Made by a program: the position numbers and the translations under genes. This document shows, in pieces, positions 1 to 10,127 of a stretch of 64,000 bases of DNA. The DNA is taken from contig QANU01099176.1 in the NCBI GenBank assembly GCA_003254905.1, positions 204,136-268,135 on the forward strand, written 5' to 3'. Position 1 is the stretch's first letter. Every line of letters begins with the position of its first letter. The DNA is from Nissolia schottii. Taxonomy: Eukaryota; Streptophyta; Magnoliopsida; Fabales; Fabaceae. Below the pieces are notes generated by a model. The model saw only the letters and a list, made by a program, of their open reading frames with translations. It had not been told where the DNA came from and ran no database searches.

Positions 1-510
1 CAAACGGATAAACAAACACTTGGTGTGACCGATAAATGGAGCAGTTTCATAAAGATAACAATAAACAAACATTTAAGCACACACAAGTAAACATTTACAA
101 ACTGATAAACAAACACTAGATGTGACTGAGAAATGAAGCAGCTTCATAAAAATAACAATAAAAAACATTTACAAACGAATAAACAAGCATTTGATGAGAC
201 TAAGAAATGGAGCAATTTCATAAAAATAACAATAAACAAACATTTACACACAAACAAACATTTACAAATAAATAAACAAATACTAAGTGTAACTAAAAAT
301 AAGAAGTCCTTTAAAATTGAACAACCATTTACCTCAGGGGTTGTTTTCTTTTTTTGTTTCTTCATTTGCTTCTTGAATAAGAATAAACATACATTATTAT
401 AGTACATAAACAATTTGTTGAACATCTACAAAAACATTCAAGGGCACGTAAACAAACTTTTGAGCAAGAGTAAACAAATATTATGATAGTATATAAACAA
501 ACTTTCAAAT
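1..510. repeat. Degenerate AT-rich tandem repeat at the left edge
   Basis: Four units start near 6, 104, 178 and 267. Each begins with a form of GATAAACAAACACT, continues into AAATGGAGCA-TTTCATAAA, and ends in iterations of AAACATTTACA. Units are about 75-98 bp and differ in how many of these short iterations they hold. More decayed AAACAAAC copies run on to about 510. The array continues off the left edge. Open frames here on both strands are low-complexity and not credible genes. Confidence 0.7.
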
Positions 511-1727
511 ATTATTAAATTTTTTTTGAGTAATCCCATACAAATGATGTTTTAACCCACAGATTCATTGCATCATCAAATCAACCTTGCAACCACCATT
601 GAACAAGATCTAAATACCTCATCCATGTCTTTGTTTCATTCTGGAGTGGGTTCTATTGTCTACAGATCGAGGGATGAATAATGACGAGGGATGAATAATG
701 ATGAGGGACGAATAACGATGATGATGTAGAATGATGAGAGATGAAGAATGATTACGATGAATAAGGAAGAAGGATGACAAAGAAGAAGGAACGAAGCAAA
801 TTGAGTGAATTGAAATCCACAAACGTGAACTGAGGGTTTATGATTGTGGCATGAGTGTGTGGGAGTGTTGAAATAGACATGCGTGAATGCAAAAAATTGA
901 TGGCAGTAAGACATGCAATATTTTGTGTGTTGGTTGTATGATGTATGTAACTAAAATTGGTGTACACACAACATTTTCCATTATAGATGCATGTTTACAA
1001 CAACATTCAAGATAACACGTTGAGTATTTGTTATGTTCTCATTCAAAATACGAGGCAAAATTTGCGATACTAGATATAAAGAATCTTTGGTACATTGGTG
1101 ATATTAAGCTTTGAACTGCTAACTTCATGCATACCATCCAAGCTCTTCACCACTAGATCATTTCTAGTGGCTTATATATAAGGAATCTCAACTTCAAATA
1201 ACTTGTATCAACAATTAATTGAAAGTTCAAGCAACAACATTGGTTTATACTAGTTATGAACAAAATTAACAAGTCAAACAGTAACAAAATGATTACCCAA
1301 AAAAACCTAAAACTTGCATAAGATACATCAAATGATGAAAGTGTTAAAATTATCCTTTGTTATGTCAGTGTATCTATATATATATATATATATATCCTTT
1401 GTAGGCTACACCAATTGTGGCTTTTCGTTTTAATAAAAACAAACAAATGCATGGTTCAGTAGGTTGTGCTTGTAACCTAATTATTTAGTTATCCTTTTGT
1501 AGGATAGACAGGTGTAATTTGTTTGGTGTGAGTCTATAGTTTATGCTTGACCCAAAGGCCCATTATGGAGGGCATTATGGCTATTTATATGTTGGTTAGA
1601 TCCCTTCTATATTCACTAAAGCATACATACTCCACAACTTGTCCCATTGAGAACTGTGTGAGAGATATTGTGAAATACAGAGGAAGATCTAGACTTTTTT
1701 TCTCTCAAATTAAACCAATGAATACAA
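511..1727. other. Intergenic AT-rich DNA with two simple repeats
   Basis: No supportable gene. A GATGA-rich stretch (about 664-770) has GAGGGATGAATAATGA-like units of 17-19 bp, and a TA dinucleotide run lies near 1373-1396. Small open frames come from the repeat composition. Confidence 0.6.
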
Positions 1728-2840
1728 AGGGTGTTCATGGGCCGGGCCGGGCCGGGTTTGCTTGTGCCAGAACCCGGCCCTACATTTAGACCGGGTCAAT
1801 TTTTAGGACCCGGACCCGACTCTAGACCAGATAAGCCCGATCATCTTCGGGCCGAGTAAAAACCCGGGTTTAGACCGGGCCAAAGCGGGCCAAAATAAAT
1901 TTGAACAAAAATCAGAAACAGCAGAAACAAAAACAGAACATGAGATGCATAGAGGTTATATTTGACACCAAGCCTTCTTCAACTGTTAACAAATAGTGTA
2001 TAGATGTTATATTATATCCTTGGTTACTTCGTGCATTACATGAGATGCAAAATAAAACACCACCACCACCCGAAATGGAGTGATCTTAAAGTTCTAGCAA
2101 AATTATTCGGAAATGGTAAGTCTAGTATAAACCACAGCAAACCTCATAATCATATCCAAGCAATCATTGATCATCACTCATCAGAATGTTCATCCAAAAA
2201 TGACGAAGAAAAAAGGGAAACAAAAAAAAAAAGCAATCAAATTACACTGAAACAGTGGCTTACCAAGGGACGACGAGTGCGAGGCGAGGGAGGCGAGACG
2301 AGGCGAGGGAGGCGAGGCGCGGCGAGGGGAGGCGAGGCGCGGGAGGCGCGGCGCGGGGAGGGAGGCGCGGCGAGGCGAGGGTTTAGGGTCTGAACTATTG
2401 AGTCTCTGAAGATGAACTCTGAATTTCAGAAATGAAAATTGAGAAAAGTGAGATGAGGGCTACTGGGCTAGTGAGTGGCCTAGTGTGATGAGGGCTAATT
2501 GAGACAAGCCACTGAAGACATTTGGGCTGGTTAATAAAACTGGGCTGAGAAAAAAGAAATTGGGCTGAAAGACATGGAAAAAAAATTGGAAAATGGTAGA
2601 CCAGAAGTGCAGAACCTGTAGAAATAAATTGTAATTATGAAGGAAAAAAATAAAAAATATATAATAATATAGTATACGGGCTGCCGGGCCAGGCCGGGTG
2701 GCCCGAGGCAAGGCCCGAACCCGATATGTATTAGGACCAGATCTTTTTTTTTTAGTCTTTTAAGAAATCGGGCCCGATTCGGCCCGAACCCTTTGGGCCG
2801 AGCCGGGTCGGCGGGCCGGTCCGGGTTTTGAACACCCCTA
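1728..2840. mobile_element. Non-autonomous hAT-like DNA transposon, 1.1 kb
   Basis: The left end reads AGGGTGTTCATGGG and the right end, on the opposite strand, TAGGGGTGTTCAAAA, matching the AGGGGTGTTC inverted ends I know from plant hAT elements. Flanking octamers GAATACAA (1720-1727) and TTATACAA (2841-2848) match at 6 of 8 positions, fitting an aged 8-bp target duplication. Subterminal regions on both sides are packed with GGGCCGGG/CCCGGCCC repeats. No transposase frame is visible; the middle holds a GC-rich purine block (about 2274-2383) and AT-rich filler. Confidence 0.72.
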
Positions 2841-3480
2841 TTATACAACAATTTCAAAGTGTCTCATAGCATGTTACGATCTAATAAGTGTTCTTATATC
2901 ATATAGTTACTAACTATTTCCGCTTACAGAAACATGATGAATGAAAAGCATCCAGAGCATAACTTGAATAATAGACAATGAAAGAACCAAAATTGGTGGA
3001 GTCCAACCTAGCTTCACTTCCAATGAGAATTTTGCTTCACATGAAGTTGAAATTTGTTGCTGGTAATACCCAAAAACCCTAACCCTTAAATGAATAACTC
3101 ATATTTCTCTGCTCATAGATGTTCATCTACCTTATATACTTGTGTATGATGTCCCAACATTCATTATCTCCTCACATTGGTCACAAAAGATGACAAACAC
3201 TAGACTAGTGGTCGTTTGTGGAAGCCATGATTGCTCCCCTGGGCATGTATGTGTGTGTGTTATTCGCTTCTACATCCCACAAGTGTTTATATTTTGGTTT
3301 AATATAATTTGTCAATGGGATTCATCTTTTCCATAATTAATTTGAAGGCGGACATTGGCATCCGCTGCATATTACCTTCTTCTTTTTCTTCAAAGAGTAG
3401 TGGAAGCATGTAGTGTATCTTACTTAGCTATTTTTTTAATATTCTTGCAACAATTTCCTTTGAAAAATTATTATCAGTGA
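2841..3480. other. Intergenic, nothing recognised
   Basis: AT-rich sequence with no coherent coding frame, RNA gene or repeat that I can name. The short frame at 3142-3336 has no recognisable motif. Confidence 0.5.
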
Positions 3481-3486
3481 ACATGG

Positions 3487-4040
3487 TTGTTAAACTCTTG
3501 CGTTAACTCATAAACTCTTATGAGTTTACGATTCTACAATCCAAAATGAGTTAACACTCATATAAAGTCTCTTTTAATAAACTTGTACGAGTTTAAGTAA
3601 ACTCTCAATTTTACTAGTGAAATTATAAGTTATAATATACGTACGAGTTTATGAGTTTACCTAAAAATATACAAATTTGGCAACTTTGTCAGAGACTTTG
3701 TTTATGCAAGATGATATCTATTAAGTTTATTAAGCTAATTTTATATATTTATGATAATTGAGTTATGTTTTATCGAATTATAAAGTAATACCCATACAAA
3801 ATAAAATGCTAAGGTATATTTTATATTTTTTCATTTATTTTATTTTAAAGTAAACATTATTAAAATTTAATTATAAATAAAACATTTAATCATGTTTGGT
3901 TTCTAATTATATTGCGTATAACATATTATTTTTTATGTATTTAAACTCTTATAAATTTACGAGTCAAGTATACAATTCGAGTTTGTTGATGATTCACGAG
4001 TTTACTTAAACACTCGAGTTGGACAACTTTGTCGAGATAT
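3487..4040. repeat. Repeat rich in AAACTC/GAGTTT inverted motifs
   Basis: Both ends are dense in GAGTTTA and TAAACTC in opposite orientations, for example around 3495-3650 and again at 3945-4030, with AT-rich DNA between. This is the look of a non-autonomous DNA element with subterminal repeats. I could not fix exact ends or a target duplication. Confidence 0.4.
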
Positions 4041-4089
4041 ATATTAGTTGATAATAGTATAAACTCTAACCCTAAATCCTAAATAACGT

Positions 4090-4335
4090 TTTAACATGTA
4101 CCAGCTGAAAAGTTCGTCAAAAATATTGGACCCAAAAACTATTGTTGTCGCTTAGCGCGACGACATACCAATATATTTTCGACAAATAAGTAATTTTCCA
4201 ATAATTGTGGTATACTCTAAACAAAGATCATAAAAACGCGATTTCTAGTAAATTCTTCACATGAGATCCACTGGTGATTGTAGTGGATAATGTCTACCGC
4301 AAATATCTGCCGATATTTGACGTTTTCTAGTAGTG
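4090..4335. mobile_element. Terminal fragment of a CACTA (En/Spm-like) transposon
   Basis: The right edge, read on the - strand, starts CACTACTAGAAAA, the hallmark CACTA terminus. It is followed by subterminal motifs built on GCCGATATTTG/CAAATATC. No matching CACTA end is visible to the left within the window, so this is an isolated end or a heavily deleted element. The internal GTCGC-TTAGC-GCGAC is a short inverted repeat. Confidence 0.5.
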
Positions 4336-4464
4336 TAAAATTTGTAGGTTTATGAGTTGGTCTGACTCAGTGAACACCCTAACATTTACCTATTTCCTCT
4401 TTCTTTTCTCGTTCATCTTTCTACAAGGTTTCCCAAATACAGAAGAACAATAAAAAATAAAAGT

Positions 4465-4885
4465 AAATAGAGTAATCCTCAAATTGGTCCCTTTTAAATT
4501 TTGCATTGGCCAACAATTGGTTCCTCTAGAAAACATTAATAGGAAAATAAGTCCATGTCAAATCCAGGTGTAAGACACATTAGTCTCTCTATTAATAAAT
4601 AGTTCAAATTGATTCCTAATGAAAATGAAAATAGGACAAATAGGTCCATGAAAATTTATAAACGGTTCAAATTTGTTCTTGATGAAAAGTAGAGACCAAT
4701 TTGCATTACATTTCTTTTTTTTTATCAAGAACCAATTTGAATTATTTATTGATAAATGGTCTAGTGCTACATTTTTAATTGTGAGAAACTAACGTTTATG
4801 AGGATTGCAATTGACAGAGACTACTCTGGAGTTTAATTTCTAGAGAGATCAATTTGTTTAGCACATAATTTGAAAGTAACCAATG
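4465..4885. mobile_element. Foldback MITE-like element
   Basis: Left-arm phrases such as CCTCAAATTGGTCCC and TAGTTCAAATTGATTCC recur in inverted order on the right (GAACCAATTTGAATTATT; GATCAATTTGTTTAGC). Low-complexity phrases of this 'rest-of-genome repeat' type are common in plant MITEs. Exact ends and target duplication are not resolved. Confidence 0.45.
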
Positions 4886-5692
4886 TTTTTTTAGGCTTTC
4901 TACTAGGGATGGCAAAAGTGATAGGGTGGGGCAAGTCAACCAGTGTAAAAAGGGGTAGAATAGGCCATCTATTTTTTTTTTTTGTTTTTTCGTCTCTCTA
5001 TGATGACAAGCAATCCAAATTTTGAGATTACCTCAAGCGAAATCCCAAAGTGCAGATTAGGAGATTACCTAAAGAAGCTGAAAAGTGAATCTGTCTTCAA
5101 TACTTTTGCATGCGGGAAGTCAAGAACAACTGGCCACACCTCCTCATCCCTCGCTGTCACGGAGAGAGGTTAAGAGGAAAAAAGAAAGTCGAAGAGGGAA
5201 CAAAGTGATAGTCGAGAAAGAGGTCGATAGAGAGGTTGAAAGAGCATCAAGAAATAGAAACAAAATGATAGAATCAAAGAGGCTTGAGGTCTGAGGGCAG
5301 AGCACAAAGTAGCAATGAGAGCTACATTTTGGCTTTTAAAGGATAGAGCTGTGGATTTTGGTTTTGGCTTTTGGGAGACTATATTTTAGACAAATGAAAT
5401 GGTGGCGGTGGAGACTTAGATTGAGTAGCAGTAACTTGGGTAAGAGAGGGTTAGTGGACAATGATTACATACTTGGTGCAAAATACTTACCACTCCCCTC
5501 ACTTCAACTCATGAGTTAAACGAATCCAACCCATTGGGTTAAAATTTTTCAATGGATTGAAAAATGATGAGTTAGCTATCGTGACCTGTCACTTTGGACC
5601 TGTTTTACCATCTTTACTTCCTACTGAGAAAGTTGCATTCAAGTGTTATGCAGGACTTAAATAAGAATAACTCTATCTTACTTAAGATTTAC
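4886..5692. other. Intergenic, no gene supported
   Basis: Contains short open frames (4982-5173 and 5085-5294) of charged, low-complexity content without recognisable domains. No splice-compatible gene model could be built. Confidence 0.45.
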
Positions 5693-6098
5693 CCTTTGCT
5701 TGGATTGAGAGAAAAAGATTGGAAAGAAAATGAGAGAATGGAAAATGAGTAGAAAATGATGTTTTCTCTTGCTTGGATAACAAGAGAAAATAGAGAAGAA
5801 AGAAAAAAAAATGTTTGGGTCTCATATCAAAAAGTTTTCTTTCATAACATAGAGAGAAAATGAAAGGGAGTGTGATTTTTTTACTAAAATTATAATTATA
5901 TCCTTATAATAAGTTTTTTTTAAAAGACAATAACCATAAAAGTCATTTACACATATTTATATTTTCTTTCTTCTCACTTTTCTCTCCAACCAAATAATAG
6001 AAGAGATAACATTTTTTTTCTCTCCATTTTCTTTTCTCCTTATTTTCTTTTGTTTCATTTTATTTCTTCCAATTTTCTCTTTCACGTCCAAGCAAAGG
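5693..6098. mobile_element. MITE with CCTTTGCTTGGA inverted ends
   Basis: Left end CCTTTGCTTGGATTGAGAG; right end on the opposite strand CCTTTGCTTGGACGTGAAAG. The interior is purine-rich (GAGAAAATGAGAG) in the left half and the complement in the right half, so the element can fold back. A related copy lies at 42160-42577, which supports a mobile family. Confidence 0.6.
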
Positions 6099-6985
6099 AT
6101 TTCTCCTTGATTGAACAATCTCACAAATATGGTCAAAGCCTAATGCACCGGTTTCCAATTTTCTAATAATGAAGCCAATCCTAATTTCGAGCTTGTGGGG
6201 TCACACAAATATTACTAATACTAATTTAATTTTGTGTGTTAGATCAAGGATATGATGAACACAAACTATAAGAGCCTTCTCTCTCAATCACACCCACCCA
6301 TGTACCACCACGATACCAAAAACGGTCTCACATAATAAGCAGTCTCTCACAATGAAAATGATCCACCATTAATGACACGTCACAATTCCCCCCTCCCCCG
6401 TCTCTCTAATCTCTCTAACTTCCCCTTTGTTTTTGTGAGTTATGACAAGTCCAAAGATTTCATGTTGTTATAACCTCATCACTCACTTAAATTAGGTCAA
6501 CCGTTAAGACGCGCTTATCCCACCCCCCTCTCTCTCTCTCCTCCTCTCTCTTGCAAGTGCAATTCCACCTCCCCATTTTTGAGAAGGTGGAAGAAAAAGA
6601 CCCCATAGAAAACAAAATTCCCCATCTCTCCCTGGGTCCAAATCTTTGATTCCTTCCTCCCTTCACATTCTTCCACTCCTCTCTCTGTCATAAAGGACCC
6701 ACATTTTAATTATTCTTTTTTCGGAGGGCTGAACCGCAAAAACCCTAGAAATCACAGATTTGGGGGCACTATCTTCGTTCTTTTGGGGAGGTCCAAGATT
6801 CGAAGGGATCCTTCGATTTCTCTTCTTTTATCTTCGGTTGAAAATCCTTCTGGATTCGTTGAGGGAAGTGGGGAAACACGAGGGGGTAGATGCGGAGAAA
6901 ATACCCCTTGGAACTTGAATCCCTGCTAACAATCGTGCAAAGGAATCGCGCCTCATCGCAATCGGAGCCCTCCGATCTTCGGTCC
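6099..6985 (+). promoter_or_regulatory. Promoter and leader region of the proline-rich gene
   Basis: The stretch before the coding region is pyrimidine-rich, with CT runs near 6518-6560 and again near 6670, typical of plant core promoters and leaders. An in-frame upstream ATG at 6890 would add 32 residues with no signal-like character. I prefer the ATG at 6986, because a hydrophobic N-terminal anchor follows it directly and it has G at +4. No TATA box is assigned with confidence. Confidence 0.4.
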
Positions 6986-7444
6986 ATGGATTCACCGTTT
7001 TCAAGCTTAGGTTTTCTGATCTTTGGCGTTACTCTCAGTTTCTATGCCTTCGTTGTTAAATCACACATACAAGATGTGAACGATGCCCAATCGTCATTTC
7101 TAGTTTCGCCGCAGCTGCCACCGCCTCCTCCTCCGCCGCCGCCCCCGCCTCCACCTTCTCCTCCTCCAGCACCAGGCTCTCCCGAGTCGCCCAGATCTCC
7201 AAAGCCGCCTCGGCTGCACGGCGAGGCTCCCTCGAACCAGTTGATAAAATCACCGCCGCACCATCGTCGCCACCGCCGCCACGTCCACCATCCTCCGCCG
7301 CCCCCCAGGATGAACGCGGGGAAGAAAGTCGGGCTCTTGTTTGCGGGCATTGCGGGAGTCCTGCAGATTGGATTCATTAGTTTCTTGATATTCAAGAGAA
7401 GGCAGCTTATTAAGGCCAATGACAGATATGGGACTTGTTCCTAA
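6986..7444 (+). CDS. Proline-rich, extensin-like membrane protein (hydroxyproline-rich glycoprotein family)
   Basis: Single-exon frame of 152 aa from ATG 6986 (184 aa if ATG 6890 is used). Visible order: an N-terminal hydrophobic segment (about 7-24), a proline run of 13 with SPPP (45-61), a Ser-Pro/Lys-Pro stretch (64-76), a His/Arg-rich segment HHRRHRRHVHH (92-102), a second proline run, then MNAGKKVGLLFAGIAGVL leading into a C-terminal transmembrane helix (115-136) that ends in FKRRQLIK. The C-terminal block resembles plant proteins annotated as hydroxyproline-rich glycoprotein family proteins. Prolines following a signal anchor could be hydroxylated and face the wall, with a short basic cytosolic tail; this is inference. 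Function is unknown. The nearest other gene is more than 11 kb away. Translation is GC-rich compared with its surroundings, as expected for the proline codons. Confidence 0.72.
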   Translation: MDSPFSSLGFLIFGVTLSFYAFVVKSHIQDVNDAQSSFLVSPQLPPPPPPPPPPPPPSPPPAPGSPESPRSPKPPRLHGEAPSNQLIKSPPHHRRHRRHVHHPPPPPRMNAGKKVGLLFAGIAGVLQIGFISFLIFKRRQLIKANDRYGTCS

Positions 7445-9060
7445 ACGAAAATGATTCAGGGGTGTCTTCTTATCAATTCATTATAATTTGGTGGGTTGAA
7501 ATTTGTTTTTGCTGGCTGAATTATTAGTTGGGGGGTAGAGGGTGTTGTTGTTGGGTGATGATGAGATTCTGCAGAATGTGACAAATGACATGGGAAGAGA
7601 GAGAGGCAAGGATGGGAAGATAATGAATTTGTGGAATGGTTTCTGAAATATGATCAAATTTGTGCATTGAGGATGAGGCTCTCATTGGCGCGGTTCTCGG
7701 GGTTACTCTCTGTATATTGGTATTGTTAGTTTCACGTTTTTTCTTCCTTCTTGTTTCCATGTTTCTCCATTTCCCCTTTAGTTACATTTTTACGTTGGCT
7801 TATTATCAGAAGAAGCCACTCCTTGTTCTTTGCCTCTACTTCTCCCCCCCCCACCTTTTTCTTTCTATACTTTGTAATTTTTCCTCTAACAACTATGTAC
7901 AATGCTGTTAGGAATCTTTGACGGATTAACAATGACAAAAATTTGACATTCTTTGTTTTCTTCTTTATCTTTTTATCCTTTTCCTCCTTTCCAATTGATG
8001 CGAAGAGCCGCTGCCTCGTTTTGTTCTGTTTTTCAATCTTGTTTTAAGTCCTTGTGCGTAGTGGTTTGATGCATCTGTTTAAAGAGTAATGATTGCTATG
8101 ATTAATAATCCTGCTGTTGCTTCTAATGGAATCTGTTTGCTGATGTTTGGCTAACTATGAAAGACCACTTTTTCCTACTTTTTTGGGGTAATAGATATGA
8201 TGTTCTTCTTTCCAATCTAAAATGAGTTGAGTGTCTGACTATAAACAGGAATGGCTCAATCTTAATGTAGTGGAAACCTCCACGTGAATTGTTATGAATG
8301 CCATGAGGTTGTTCACAAATTTGCATTTTTGAGTTGGGCTTGTATGTGCTCTTGGATACTACTATCTTTATGGATTTTTCTATCTCTAGATAGGGTTTTG
8401 AATTTAATAAAGGAACCTTGTTATTTGCTTCTATCACTATGTTTCATGTAAACTTTGATTAATGATTCAGAAGCGTAGTATCTATCACCATTTAGTTTTT
8501 ATACTTTCTTAGAAGCAATAGGAAGTTAGCTGTATTCTGTCTATTTGATGTTCCTCCCAATTTTTCCTTCATATTTTAAGAATTCAGCCTCATTGATGGG
8601 GATATATGGATGATTTCAAAAGTTATTAAAATGTATTGGTTAGTCTTGCCTATATAAACGGGCTTACTGTATGACATTTGATAGCATCATTACGCATATT
8701 ATCTGTGAGCTGACACTTAACATGGAGTAGTTATGCCTATTTAAGCCATTACTTATTTTTTTTGTTGTACGGATGGTGGATGCTGAAGAATGCATGTTTA
8801 CGTAAATGTGCTTGTATGACTTCTTTATAAGCACTAATTTCTGTTTTCAGAAATCTGTTTGATGCTTTGCGTGTAGCTTGTAATCGGGACAAGTTCTTGC
8901 AAGAGTCATGGAGCACCGGATTGGTTACACTCTTGACAATTTATAAAATGACATTTCTCTTTTATATGCTACGAGTATATTAGCTTGACATGCCATAACT
9001 AGCGTTTCTTTATAGTTGGAGAGTAATTTATTTATGAGTAGTGTTATTTGTACATTAACT
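7445..9060. other. 3' flank of the proline-rich gene and intergenic DNA
   Basis: T-rich sequence that probably includes the 3' UTR of the upstream gene. No clear poly(A) signal was singled out. Open frames at 7660-7911 and 8123-8437 are low-complexity without domains. No transposon ends recognised. Confidence 0.45.
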
Positions 9061-10127
9061 TTGAAGTAGACTTCTAGTTTCTCCTCGTACACATTTCATG
9101 GGGCCTACACTCACATCATGTGAAAGTAGTCATAACTCATTTATACCTTTCTTGCAGAGATAATATCTTCCTTTCAGACCTCAAACCATGCAAGGAAATA
9201 GCTATACCTTTATCCATACCTTCCCTGCAAATCTCAAACCATGCAGGAAAGTAGTCATAACTCATTTATACTTTTCTTGCAGACCTCAAACCATGCAAGA
9301 AAGTAGTCGTACATTCACTACAGGCCTCATACCATATGGGAAAGTAATCATCTCTTAATCATATCTTCCTTGCAGACCTCAACCATGCAAGAAAGTAATA
9401 GTACCTTCACTACAGGCCTCATACCATGTAAGAAAGTAACCATCCTTGTCATATTCTTGGAACATTACCTCATCTTGCTTTAAAAGTTTCCCTTATATGC
9501 CTTTGAAACGTTTATACACACTCTTGGGCTTCTACACCTTGACTTGCACTCTAATTCTCTAATATGCTTACTTTTATCTTAGGCTCATTTATTCTGTCCC
9601 CACTTACCTTTACCAAATTCATACTCTCCATACGCTATCCTTCTTAACTTTCTTATTATCCACATTTGTTAACTAATCCTTAGGCGTTCGCTTATACTTT
9701 CATAACCTGATTTCTCTAATTTTGACCCTCAAGACTGATTTGCCCTAATCCCACCTGCATACTCGTTTTTGGTTATCCTATTATTGCTTGCACCATCTAA
9801 ATGTATCCCCTTAGGACTTCCACTGACATATTCTTCCTCCAGGAATTCTCAAAACCCTAGTCTTACCCATTTCCTCCTCAAAACCCTTTAAGCTTTCGCG
9901 CATCCCTACACTTGAGGACCTTCTTCAGTCGCTTAGCGGCCTCTGAGGTTCGCTCAACGGCTAGGGCTTTTAGGGCGCTCAGCGGCTTCTCCGTGGCCGC
10001 TCAGCAGAAACCCTAAAGCTCTTAACGGTCTGAAAGAGGAAAAATTAGAGACAGAAAGCTAAAAACTTGAGTCATTCGAATGACCATGCCCTAGTCATTC
10101 GAATGACCTTAGGTCTGAGAGGAAATT
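9061..10127 (-). mobile_element. Large-LTR family, copy B, distal part (interrupted by copy A)
   Basis: The segment 9911-10127 matches the leader region of copy D (CTTCTTCAGTC, GCTCAGCGG clusters, AACCCTA). It is cut at 10127 by copy A and resumes at 12980. It carries both palindrome types: CGCTCAGCGG-like at about 9930-10030, and exact GTCATTCGAATGAC at 10071-10084 and 10094-10107. The terminal TGTAACACCC end is missing on the left, so the left boundary (about 9060) is a guess. Confidence 0.5.
9115..9465. repeat. Minisatellite with AGACCTCAAACCATGCAAG units
   Basis: About seven imperfect units of 42-55 bp. Each joins GAAAGTAGTCATA-like sequence to a TTGCAGACCTCAAACCATGC-like or CTACAGGCCTCATACCATG-like phrase. 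Two subtypes alternate towards the right end. It lies in the distal part assigned to copy B and is not seen in the other copies. Confidence 0.65.

Noticed and set aside
1..510. CRISPR-like spaced repeats
   Set aside because: Units are long, degenerate and AT-rich without constant direct repeats and unique spacers; this is a plant genome.
2004..2393. 129-aa open frame with an Arg/Gly-rich end
   Set aside because: It runs through the GC-rich GAGGCG repeat inside a hAT element; the composition explains the frame.
7042..7419. Glycine-rich frame on the - strand over the proline-rich gene
   Set aside because: It is the antisense image of the proline codons; no independent support.
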